7,914 nt of DNA, taken from positions 1 to 7,914 of the forward strand of contig DBTH01000278.1 in the NCBI GenBank assembly GCA_002306945.1. Reading direction: 5' to 3'. The notes beneath the pieces are model-generated. The model ran no database searches and had not been told where the DNA came from. It saw only the letters and a list, made by a program, of their open reading frames with translations. Position 1 is the stretch's first letter; every line of letters begins with the position of its first letter. The position numbers and the translations under genes were made by a program. Of the stretch, positions 1-5,459 are shown in pieces. The DNA is from Methylacidiphilaceae bacterium UBA1321. Lineage in GTDB: Bacteria; Verrucomicrobiota; Verrucomicrobiia; Methylacidiphilales; UBA1321.

Positions 1-40
1 ATGTTTTGAATAGATACGGCTAAGTATTGTCTGCGAAAAC

Positions 41-68
41 CTAGTACCTAATACCTGGAACTTAGTAC
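41..68. repeat. Four-unit heptameric tandem repeat
   Basis: Four consecutive 7-base units lie in an otherwise non-coding stretch: CTAGTAC (41-47), CTAATAC (48-54), CTGGAAC (55-61) and TTAGTAC (62-68). All four end in AC, and most share the TAnTAC core. The array ends just before the hairpin at 78-94. The period is clear, but there are only four degenerate copies. I see no coding role. It may be a slippage-generated intergenic repeat of the kind scattered through some bacterial genomes. Confidence 0.6.
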
Positions 69-77
69 TTTTATTAG

Positions 78-99
78 ATGCAACTCGCTTGCATTTTTT
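78..99 (+). terminator. Probable intrinsic terminator of a gene left of the window
   Basis: A perfect 6-base stem, ATGCAA (78-83) with TTGCAT (89-94), encloses a 5-base loop and runs into six thymines (94-99). This is the layout of a rho-independent terminator on the + strand. The stem is short and has only two G-C pairs, so it would be weak. If real, it separates the 153-2303 cluster from whatever lies upstream. Confidence 0.4.
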
Positions 100-152
100 C
101 GGGTGCTTTGTAGGATGGGTTTGAGTTTCTCGAATTTCACTTTTATCACACG

Positions 153-689
153 ATGCGCAGTTATCCTGTATTTCGATTGCTGGTGGTTCTTTTTGCCCTG
201 GCTGTAGCCGGAATTGCCGTACGGAATGTGACGCAGGCCGATGCCGGGACTGCGGCGGCGGAACCTACGGATTCTGTTCCTGCGACGAATCCAGTTGAGG
301 ATGAGCTTTCGAAAGCGCCGGAAGTCCCGAAGGGTATGCGGCGGGTGAAACTGGATCTGACTTTGAGCCATGCCGCGGAGGAGATGAAGCTCACGGCTTT
401 GGGGCGGGATTTGATGGGGCCGGGCTTTCTGGGTGCGACGAAGATTCATGATGGCCATGGCGCGACGATTTACTGGAATCGCAGTTTCAGCGAGGTCACC
501 CTTCCAAAAGAGGCGGTGGACGTGGTGGTCAAGGTACGCTTTAAAGACAAAGCGAATAACTCGTGGAGAGCCTTGCGAGTGCGTTGCATTGATCCAGACA
601 ACGGAGCTGTATTGGCCGACGCGACACTGTGGGGACAGGACGAAATCGAAGACGTCGTGACGGTTCGCGGCGCGGACAAGTCGAAATGA
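153..689 (+). CDS. Unrecognised exported or membrane-anchored protein (178 aa)
   Basis: I do not recognise this family. The first ~28 residues form a hydrophobic segment (RLLVVLFALAVAGIAV) after a short basic start, so the protein is either secreted or held in the membrane by its N-terminus. Residues ~30-62 are Ala/Pro/Glu-rich and look like a linker. Residues ~63-172 form one soluble domain with alternating hydrophobic stretches, suggesting beta structure, and it includes a small His-containing stretch, KIHDGHG. The ATG at 153 has no convincing Shine-Dalgarno, but it gives a complete signal/anchor segment, so I kept it. The ABC transporter ATPase starts 13 bases after the stop, which suggests co-transcription. 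It has no visible similarity to a ZnuA/MntA-type binding protein and is too short to be one. A link to metal uptake is inferred only from position. Confidence 0.75.
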   Translation: MRSYPVFRLLVVLFALAVAGIAVRNVTQADAGTAAAEPTDSVPATNPVEDELSKAPEVPKGMRRVKLDLTLSHAAEEMKLTALGRDLMGPGFLGATKIHDGHGATIYWNRSFSEVTLPKEAVDVVVKVRFKDKANNSWRALRVRCIDPDNGAVLADATLWGQDEIEDVVTVRGADKSK

Positions 690-702
690 ACGAGCGAGGA
701 AT

Positions 703-1452
703 ATGTCTGTAAACGACGCTGTCCATTCCCTTGAGGTCAGTCATTTGACCGTGTGCTATAATTGTGTGCCGGTCTTGAGCGGCATGAACCTGAATTTGCG
801 CTGCGGCGATTGCGTGGGCTTGATCGGCCCCAACGGCGCGGGCAAGACGACTTTGCTCAAGGCGATTGCGGGCTTGCTGCCGCTGGAAAGCGGAACGATC
901 CGGCTGCACGGGAAGAGTCCACAGGCGGCGCAACGCGAGATCAGTTATCTGCCGCAACGCGAACAAGTCGATTGGGATTTTCCGATCACCGTGCGTGGCA
1001 TGGTCGATATGGGGCGCTTTGCGCTGCTTGGAAACTGGAAGCCGTTCACGCGCCAAGACGCGTCGATTGTGGATCAGGCACTGGCAACGTTCGGGCTGAC
1101 CGAATTGGCCGGGCGGCAGATCAAGGCTCTTAGCGGCGGCCAGCAACAGCGCGTGTTTCTGGCGCGTTCGTGGGCGCAACAGGCGCACGTTTATCTGCTC
1201 GACGAGCCGTTTGAAGGGCTTGACCGGAATGCCCAGCAGGAATTGGCCGTGACCTTGCACAAGCTCAGCGCCGAGGGGCGGCTCGTGATTGTTTCGCACC
1301 ATAACATGAGCAATGTGGCGGAATTGTTTTCGCACGTGATTTTGCTCAACGGAAAACTGATTGCGAGTGGAGCGGTCGGCGACGTGTTTACGCCGGAACT
1401 GATCGAGAAGGCTTTTTCGGCGTTGCGGCCTGTGGGAACCGGCAAGAATTGA
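703..1452 (+). CDS. Zn/Mn-type metal ABC transporter, ATP-binding protein
   Basis: This is the cytoplasmic ATPase that powers import of a divalent metal (zinc or manganese) through the permease encoded next door. All nucleotide-binding elements are intact in 249 residues: Walker A GPNGAGKTT (42-50), the Q-loop glutamine at 85, the signature LSGGQQQR (143-150), Walker B VYLLDE (163-168) with catalytic Glu168, the D-loop at 172-174 and the H-loop His199. The segment VDWDFPITV (89-97) after the Q-loop is typical of the MntB/SitB/ZnuC branch of ABC ATPases, so a metal substrate is better supported than a generic one. Zinc and manganese cannot be told apart from this subunit. A GAGGA sits only two bases before the ATG. 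The stop codon abuts or overlaps the permease start, so the two are surely translated together. Confidence 0.93.
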   Translation: MSVNDAVHSLEVSHLTVCYNCVPVLSGMNLNLRCGDCVGLIGPNGAGKTTLLKAIAGLLPLESGTIRLHGKSPQAAQREISYLPQREQVDWDFPITVRGMVDMGRFALLGNWKPFTRQDASIVDQALATFGLTELAGRQIKALSGGQQQRVFLARSWAQQAHVYLLDEPFEGLDRNAQQELAVTLHKLSAEGRLVIVSHHNMSNVAELFSHVILLNGKLIASGAVGDVFTPELIEKAFSALRPVGTGKN

Positions 1453-1457
1453 ATACG

Positions 1458-2303
1458 ATGCATTGGCTGACTGATCCTTTCCATTTTGAATTCATGCAAC
1501 GGGCGCTGCTCGGTTGCCTGCTCATCGGCTTTACCAACGGCTATCTGAGCGCGTTTGTCGTGCTGCGGCGCATGGCGTTGCTGGCCGATGCGCTGTCGCA
1601 CTCGCTGTTGCCGGGGTTGGCCGTTGGGGCGATCTTCTTCGGACTGGCACCGCTTGGATTATTTGCGGGTGCGTTGTGCGCGGCGGGGATGGTGGCGTTG
1701 GGCGGGCAATTGATTTCCCGCAGTTCGCGGCTCAAGGACGATACGGCGATTGCATCCTTGTACACCGTCGCGTTCGCGCTGGGCATCCTGTTGTTGAATT
1801 ATTCGAAAGTCCGCGTCGATCTGCATCATTTTCTGTTCGGAAACATTCTTGGCCTGACGGACATGGACTTGTGGATCAGTTACGGGATCAGCGCGGTGAC
1901 GCTCCTGCTTTTGGTCAGCCAGCAACGTTCGCTACTGCTCTGCCTGTTCGATCCCGCCGTGGCCAAGTCGCAAGGGGTGGCGGTCACGCGCGTGCTTTAT
2001 CTGCTGATGACGTTGATGGTGCTGGCGATGATTTCGTCCCTGCAAGCGGTTGGCGTAGTGCTTTCGCTTGGGTTGCTGGTCATGCCGGGCGCGACGATTT
2101 ATCTCTGGAGCGATTCGTTCGACGCGATGGCGTGGGGTGGCGGAGTGCTGGGAATGATCGGCAGTTGCATCGGCTTGTTGATTTCGTACTGGACCAATAT
2201 CGGTTCCGGCCCGGCGATTGTGATGGTGCTCGGGGTGTTTCTGATGGCGAGTTATCTGCTCTCGCCGCGCTACGGGATTCTGGTTCGTCTCTTGAGACGA
2301 TGA
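1458..2303 (+). CDS. Zn/Mn-type metal ABC transporter, permease (ABC-3 family)
   Basis: This is the inner-membrane channel subunit of the metal importer, and it pairs with the ATPase encoded immediately upstream. The protein is strongly hydrophobic along its length, with roughly eight membrane segments and 281 residues, the normal size of ZnuB/MntB proteins. ABC-3 family hallmarks are visible: FVVLRRMALLADALSHSLLPG near residues 33-53, FLFGNILGLTD in the middle, a VGVVLSLGLLVMPG stretch, and GSGPAIVMVLGVFLMASY near the end. Two starts are possible. ATG at 1458 gives MHWLTDPF, which resembles MntB-type N-termini. TTG at 1449 overlaps the ATPase stop and adds three residues. I prefer the ATG, although neither has a strong ribosome site. 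No substrate-binding protein gene follows; a sigma-factor unit comes next. Confidence 0.92.
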   Translation: MHWLTDPFHFEFMQRALLGCLLIGFTNGYLSAFVVLRRMALLADALSHSLLPGLAVGAIFFGLAPLGLFAGALCAAGMVALGGQLISRSSRLKDDTAIASLYTVAFALGILLLNYSKVRVDLHHFLFGNILGLTDMDLWISYGISAVTLLLLVSQQRSLLLCLFDPAVAKSQGVAVTRVLYLLMTLMVLAMISSLQAVGVVLSLGLLVMPGATIYLWSDSFDAMAWGGGVLGMIGSCIGLLISYWTNIGSGPAIVMVLGVFLMASYLLSPRYGILVRLLRR

Positions 2304-2306
2304 AGA

Positions 2307-2354
2307 CAAAAGGCAAAAGGTTTTGAGACGGGAATTAACGGAATTTACGGGATT
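2307..2354. repeat. Two adjacent short-period tandem repeats
   Basis: Directly after the permease stop there are two perfect copies of CAAAAGG (2307-2320). Then come three degenerate 9-10-base units that each begin ACGG: ACGGGAATTA (2328-2337), ACGGAATTT (2338-2346) and ACGGGATTG (2347-2355). The stretch is non-coding. It does not resemble a terminator, since no stem is followed by a T-run. Its unit lengths match simple slippage repeats, as at 41-68, but the sequence differs. Confidence 0.5.
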
Positions 2355-2431
2355 GAAAAGGCCAAGGCGGATGGGCTTGTCGGGAAGAGATGAAAGATGA
2401 TACGTACATGAGTCATTTCCCTGTTTCTTTT

Positions 2432-2463
2432 GGAGATATTTTTGCCCATTATATGGGGTCTCC
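2432..2463. promoter_or_regulatory. Nested interrupted palindrome upstream of the sigma promoter
   Basis: An outer pair, GGAGA (2432-2436) with TCTCC (2459-2463), encloses an inner perfect pair, CCCAT (2445-2449) with ATGGG (2453-2457), around a 3-base loop. The element ends 12 bases before the candidate -35 box at 2476. It could be a regulator site, or a poor terminator for the metal-transport cluster because only three thymines follow. No known operator is recognised. Confidence 0.3.
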
Positions 2464-2475
2464 TTTGGATAACCC

Positions 2476-2502
2476 TGTAACTTTCATTGCCGCTGTGGCG
2501 TC
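2476..2502 (+). promoter_or_regulatory. Probable ECF-sigma promoter (TGTAAC-N17-CGTC)
   Basis: TGTAAC (2476-2481) and CGTC (2499-2502) are separated by 17 bases. An AAC-containing -35 box and a CGTC -10 box at this distance are the general form of promoters read by ECF sigma factors, such as the SigX/SigW/SigV class of Bacillus. Transcription would begin near 2509 and leave a leader of about 40 bases before the ATG at 2547. Since the first gene downstream is itself an ECF sigma factor, autoregulation is the simplest reading. The position also argues against the TTG at 2487 being the sigma start. Confidence 0.55.
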
Positions 2503-2546
2503 ATGAGAGTTGTGGATGCAATACGACAAGAGAAACGAATTTGTCT

Positions 2547-3137
2547 ATGGCCGATGCCGATTTTGAGGTGGGGGCCTGTCTGGGCCGGGTGCGCGCCGGC
2601 GATGAAGACGCGGCGCGGGAACTGGTTGAAACCCATTATTCGCTCGTGGTTCGCGTCGTTCGCGGACGCCTGCCCAGGGCCGTTTCCGAAGAGGATTTGA
2701 TACAGGAGATTTTCATCAAAATGTTTTCACGACTCGAACAGTATCGCGGGGAAGTTCCCTTTTCGCACTGGTTGAGCCGGATTGCGGTGACGACCTGTCT
2801 CGACCATTTGCGCCGTCAGTACCGGCGCGGGGAATGGCGCATGGCCGACCTCAGTGAAGAAGAGGCTCGGGTCATTGAGGAGTGTTGTTCTTCCGCGGCG
2901 GCACCAGACGATGCCGTTGATGCGTTGGCCGCGAGGGAGCTCGCCCTCAAGCTTCTCAACCAGCTTCCACCCAAGGATCGTATGATCGTTTCCATGCTCG
3001 ACATGGAGGGGCGCAGTGTGGCAGAGACGTCGGAATTGACGGGAATCAACTACGCACTGGTCAAGGTTCGGGCTTTTCGGGCACGGCGTAAATTGAGAAA
3101 ACTCATGCTCCAATGGCAGAAGGAAAGGAAAGTATGA
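2547..3137 (+). CDS. ECF-family RNA polymerase sigma factor
   Basis: This is a cytoplasmic group IV sigma factor that directs RNA polymerase to a small set of promoters, probably including its own. In 196 residues it has region 2 at ~22-94, with the conserved EEDLIQEIFIKMFSRL helix at 48-63 and the FSHWLSRIAVTTCLDHLRR stretch (72-90) that contacts the -10 element. A variable acidic linker (~100-127) follows, then region 4 at ~130-187 with a helix-turn-helix (RSVAETSELTG, then ALVKVRAFRARRKLRKL). There is no extra C-terminal sensory domain. The ATG at 2547 is preferred over an in-frame TTG at 2487 because the latter lies inside the predicted promoter and adds residues not expected in the family. 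The ribosome site is weak. The stop overlaps the next start as ATGA, so the partner protein is made in step with it. Confidence 0.93.
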   Translation: MADADFEVGACLGRVRAGDEDAARELVETHYSLVVRVVRGRLPRAVSEEDLIQEIFIKMFSRLEQYRGEVPFSHWLSRIAVTTCLDHLRRQYRRGEWRMADLSEEEARVIEECCSSAAAPDDAVDALAARELALKLLNQLPPKDRMIVSMLDMEGRSVAETSELTGINYALVKVRAFRARRKLRKLMLQWQKERKV

Positions 3138-3445
3138 ACGCAAATAACGATCCCTGGCAACGGCTGGCGAGTGTCGCCCGTCGTGCCGAACCGGCAAAGG
3201 ACGATTCCCATTCGGACGATCAACCGCCCTTCGGAATGAGTGCCCGAATTGTAGCCCGCTGGAAGGAAAGCCGGCAGGCGGAGGGTGAGGGGGGCTTGGA
3301 GTGGATCTACGCCGGATGGCGGATACTGGCGGTTGCCAGCGCAGTGGCGCTGATTTGTGTGGCGTTGAATTACAAGAACCTGCAACCCTGGACTGATGGC
3401 GGGCAGGATGTGGCGGTTCTCTCCGGAGTGGAAGTATCCCTATGA
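3134..3445 (+). CDS. Small single-pass membrane protein, candidate anti-sigma factor
   Basis: This is a 103-residue protein with a hydrophilic, charged N-terminal part (1-60), one membrane segment at ~62-79 (WRILAVASAVALICVALN) and a short tail of about 24 residues. There is no zinc-binding HxxxCxxC motif of the ZAS type, so it is not a classic RsrA/ChrR-like factor. Its topology resembles CnrY, the ~95-residue single-pass anti-sigma factor of CnrH, and the neighbours on both sides fit: an ECF sigma upstream and a CnrX/Spy-like protein downstream. The anti-sigma role is inferred from size, topology and position, not from recognised sequence similarity. The start at 3134 is chosen over an in-frame ATG at 3113 because a strong AGGAAAGGAAAG tract precedes it and it forms an ATGA overlap with the sigma stop. 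Its own stop overlaps the next start in the same way. Confidence 0.7.
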   Translation: MNANNDPWQRLASVARRAEPAKDDSHSDDQPPFGMSARIVARWKESRQAEGEGGLEWIYAGWRILAVASAVALICVALNYKNLQPWTDGGQDVAVLSGVEVSL

Positions 3446-3840
3446 ATTTATCGATCAGACAATATTGGAAAGTGGCGCTCTGCTTTCTCGGCGTGTTCCT
3501 GGCTGGAGCTATTACCGGGGGTGTTTGGACGGCGAGGGTAGCCCGGAAGGCGATTGTTAAAAAAATCGATCCGGCCAACTGGAAATCGCTGGATGCCGCG
3601 AAGCTCACGCGGCGTTTGAATTTGCGGCCCGACCAGGTGGAGAAGATTAATCCCATCATTGAACAGAAGGTGCACGAGCTTCGCGGCATGCGCCGGGATG
3701 AGATGGAGACGATTGCCCGTTCGCTGGATCAGTTTGCCGTGACGATCACGCCGTTGCTCGACCCCGATCAGCAGAAGGAATATGAGAAAATGATGGCGGA
3801 GCGCCGCGAACGCTGGAAGAAGTTCATCCCGCCACAGTAA
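3442..3840 (+). CDS. Membrane-anchored Spy/CpxP/CnrX-like periplasmic protein
   Basis: This 132-residue protein has an N-terminal membrane anchor at ~11-30 (ALCFLGVFLAGAITGGVW). A very charged, helical domain follows, presumably periplasmic. Two LTxxQ-like spots typical of the Spy/CpxP/CnrX fold are seen: LNLRPDQ (59-65) and LLDPDQQ (105-111), each followed by a helix rich in Arg, Glu and Met. Such proteins sense metals or misfolded proteins, and in the Cnr system they relay the signal to the anti-sigma factor. The only histidine is His78, so the His pairs that bind Ni/Co in CnrX are absent; metal sensing of that kind is not supported. GGAAG (3430-3434) gives a normal ribosome site 7 bases before the ATG, which overlaps the upstream stop. 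It is the last gene of the sigma cassette; a minus-strand gene ends 26 bases beyond it. Confidence 0.75.
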   Translation: MNLSIRQYWKVALCFLGVFLAGAITGGVWTARVARKAIVKKIDPANWKSLDAAKLTRRLNLRPDQVEKINPIIEQKVHELRGMRRDEMETIARSLDQFAVTITPLLDPDQQKEYEKMMAERRERWKKFIPPQ

Positions 3841-3866
3841 TTGCGGATTATACGACTGATCCTCCG

Positions 3867-4112
3867 TTATCCGATTCCCGGTCGTCCCGTCTGGCGAGGA
3901 CGTCGCTGGGAACTCTGGGATTGACGCAGGGCTGCCATTTTGTCAAAAGCCGTCACTTCGCGTTGTCCCAGCGAAGAGCCGCAACCGGTGCAGAGGTATT
4001 CGTAGAGATCCTTGTCCGGCAACACCAGCAAAAGGCGTTCACGCACTGGCATGGACTTGTTGCATTTGCGGCAGTAAAGTTGGGAGGCTCGAAAGGATTC
4101 AAACTGAGGCAT
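3867..4112 (-). CDS. Small four-cysteine zinc-ribbon protein (81 aa)
   Basis: I do not recognise a named family. With the start at 4112 the protein is 81 residues, with YCRKC (Cys14, Cys17) and LCTGC (Cys41, Cys44). These two CxxC knuckles 24 residues apart are the signature of a zinc ribbon. Between them lies a hydrophobic strand region, RERLLLVLPDKDLYEYL. The tail from ~63 is Gln/Arg-rich and probably disordered. There is no signal peptide or membrane segment, so a cytoplasmic location is expected, and nucleic-acid or protein binding is the usual role of such ribbons. The frame stays open upstream to 4199, but that part overlaps the divergent synthase gene and looks unrelated, so I trimmed it to the internal ATG. 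The ribosome site is poor. Its first codon overlaps the start codon of the divergent Sua5-type gene. Confidence 0.75.
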   Translation of the reverse strand: MPQFESFRASQLYCRKCNKSMPVRERLLLVLPDKDLYEYLCTGCGSSLGQREVTAFDKMAALRQSQSSQRRPRQTGRPGIG

Positions 4113-5106
4113 GGAACATAGTAGTAATAACCCCCCGCGGGATGTGCAAGTGGATAACGCAGCCATCGAAAAAGCTGTGGCTCTTTTGCGTGAAGGCAAT
4201 GTCGTCGCGATGCCGACCGAAACGGTTTACGGTCTGGCAGGCGACGGATTCAATCCGCGCGCGCTGGCCCGCATCTTCGAGGTCAAACAGCGCCCGCTTT
4301 TCGATCCTCTCATTCTGCACGTGACTGGAATCGAAGGGGCTTTTGCCGTTGCCGAGTCGATTTCCGCTCCTGCCCGCAAACTGGCGGAAAAATTCTGGCC
4401 GGGGCCGCTGACCCTGATTTTGCCGAAGAACGACCGTGTGCCGGAACTGGCCACTAGCGGGTTGCCATCGGTTGCCGTGCGCGCGCCGTCGCACCCTGTG
4501 GCGCGGGCATTGATCGAGGCGTTTGGCGGGCCGATTGCCGCGCCGAGTGCGAACCGTTTTGGGCGCATCAGCCCGACCACCGCCGAAGCGGTGCGCAAGG
4601 AATTGGGCGATGCCGTGCCACTGATTCTCGAAGGCGGTGCCTGTTGCGTCGGAGTCGAATCGACCATCGTCGATTGCAGCGCGCAACGTCCGCTCATTCT
4701 CCGGGCGGGAGGCGCGCCGGTGGAGGAGATCGAGGCGATTGTCGGCCCGGTCGATCACGCTACGCCGGTTTCCAGCAAACCGCTCGCTCCCGGTCATCTG
4801 GAACATCATTACGCGCCGGGAAAAACACTTCGGCTTGTCGATTCTCTGGAGCAACTCAATCCTGCCGGCGACTACGCGGATGCGGGACTACTTGCGTTCG
4901 ACCGCCTGCCGGAGGTTCGGTTTGGGAAAGTGCTACTCCTGTCATCGACGGGAGATTTGAGGGAAGCGGCGGCCCATTATTTCGCCATGATGCGCGAACT
5001 CGACGAGAGTTCGGTGCGACAAATCATTGCGGTGCGGCCACCCAAGACGGGGTTGGGTCTGGCGATCAATGAACGCCTCGGTCGTGCGCAGTCCAAAAGA
5101 AGCTGA
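4111..5106 (+). CDS. sua5: Threonylcarbamoyl-AMP synthase, Sua5 type
   Basis: This enzyme makes threonylcarbamoyl-AMP from threonine, bicarbonate and ATP, the first step of the t6A37 modification of ANN-decoding tRNAs. The intermediate is passed to the TsaBD(E) transferase. At 331 residues it is the long Sua5 form, not the short TsaC form. The YrdC catalytic domain (~16-205) shows PTETVYGL (35-42), the KxRP element with Lys59 and Arg61, WPGPLT (96-101), SAN (146-148) and ESTIVD (183-188). The linker APGHLEHHYAP (226-236) corresponds to the SPGMxxxHYAP loop that closes over the active site in Sua5 proteins. The smaller Sua5 domain follows (~237-331). The ATG at 4111 is conventional but overlaps the divergent gene's start codon. 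GTG at 4144 or 4150 would also leave the catalytic domain intact. GAAAGGA at 4091-4097 is a distant ribosome-site candidate. Confidence 0.93.
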   Translation: MEHSSNNPPRDVQVDNAAIEKAVALLREGNVVAMPTETVYGLAGDGFNPRALARIFEVKQRPLFDPLILHVTGIEGAFAVAESISAPARKLAEKFWPGPLTLILPKNDRVPELATSGLPSVAVRAPSHPVARALIEAFGGPIAAPSANRFGRISPTTAEAVRKELGDAVPLILEGGACCVGVESTIVDCSAQRPLILRAGGAPVEEIEAIVGPVDHATPVSSKPLAPGHLEHHYAPGKTLRLVDSLEQLNPAGDYADAGLLAFDRLPEVRFGKVLLLSSTGDLREAAAHYFAMMRELDESSVRQIIAVRPPKTGLGLAINERLGRAQSKRS

Positions 5107-5331
5107 AAAAATCAGCGCGAATTAGCTGCATTAATAAAAAGTCCAAGAGTGTATAAGCGGTTTGTATTTTAGAGGGCTTGATATATCGAAATTTGCAATT
5201 AAGTTGTATTGGTTCGTTAATCACGCGGGGAGAAGCAAGGGAAAGCGATTGGACATAAGTCGGTTGAGTGCACTTTGAGATGGGTTTTGGTTCTATTTAT
5301 TTGTCGTTACAGGCAAATACCGCAAAGGCAT

Positions 5332-5347
5332 TCTTTGAGGTCAAAGA
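5332..5347. repeat. Perfect 7-base inverted repeat
   Basis: TCTTTGA (5332-5338) and TCAAAGA (5341-5347) are perfect inverted copies separated by GG. A further pair, GCAA (5322-5325) with TTGC (5348-5351), could extend the structure with a 6-base bulge. It lies 16 bases upstream of the candidate -35 box, a usual place for an activator site. It could also be chance in AT-rich DNA. Confidence 0.4.
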
Positions 5348-5362
5348 TTGCTTTTGATTCGA

Positions 5363-5391
5363 TTGCACTCACGGCAATAATTGCCTATAAG
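5363..5391 (+). promoter_or_regulatory. Candidate housekeeping promoter with a palindrome in its spacer
   Basis: TTGCAC (5363-5368) and TATAAG (5386-5391) are exactly 17 bases apart, as in sigma-70-type promoters. The -10 box matches the consensus at five of six positions and the -35 box only in TTG. The spacer contains the perfect palindrome GGCAAT-A-ATTGCC (5373-5385), which touches the -10 box, so a bound dimeric repressor would block polymerase. Transcription would start near 5397, giving a leader of ~115 bases before the repeat-protein gene. Confidence 0.4.
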
Positions 5392-5459
5392 AATGACATG
5401 GAAGGTTTATATCGCTAAATGGTTTTGTAAATCGGAGAAAAAGAAAAATTTATTAAAGA

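Noticed and set aside
89..116. A sigma-70-like promoter TTGCAT-N16-TAGGAT for the 153 gene.
   Set aside because: Both boxes match the consensus poorly and the -35 box is the right arm of the terminator-like hairpin. The evidence is too weak to list as a feature.
541..1335. A 264-codon open frame on the minus strand.
   Set aside because: It lies opposite the ABC ATPase gene, whose motifs are all intact, and its translation is an Arg/His/Gln-rich shadow sequence.
1514..2326. A 270-codon plus-strand frame overlapping the permease.
   Set aside because: It is a GC-driven shadow rich in Arg, Gly and Asp; the permease frame carries the ABC-3 motifs and membrane segments.
2487..2546. An N-terminal extension of the sigma factor from a TTG at 2487.
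   Set aside because: It overlaps the candidate ECF promoter at 2476-2502, uses a rare start, and adds 20 residues with no resemblance to sigma-factor N-termini. ATG 2547 is sufficient.
2727..3689. A 320-codon open frame on the minus strand.
   Set aside because: It covers the well-supported sigma, membrane-protein and Spy-like genes on the other strand and shows no recognisable domain.
4099..4854. A 251-codon open frame on the minus strand.
   Set aside because: It is antisense to the Sua5 catalytic domain, with shadow composition rich in Arg and Gly.
5102..5116. An intrinsic terminator after the Sua5 gene (GCTGA/TCAGC hairpin).
   Set aside because: The stem has only five pairs, begins inside the last codons, and no T-run follows.
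5285..5311. A second ECF-type promoter on the minus strand (TGTAAC at 5311-5306).
   Set aside because: No CGTC-like -10 box lies at the expected distance and no minus-strand gene follows.
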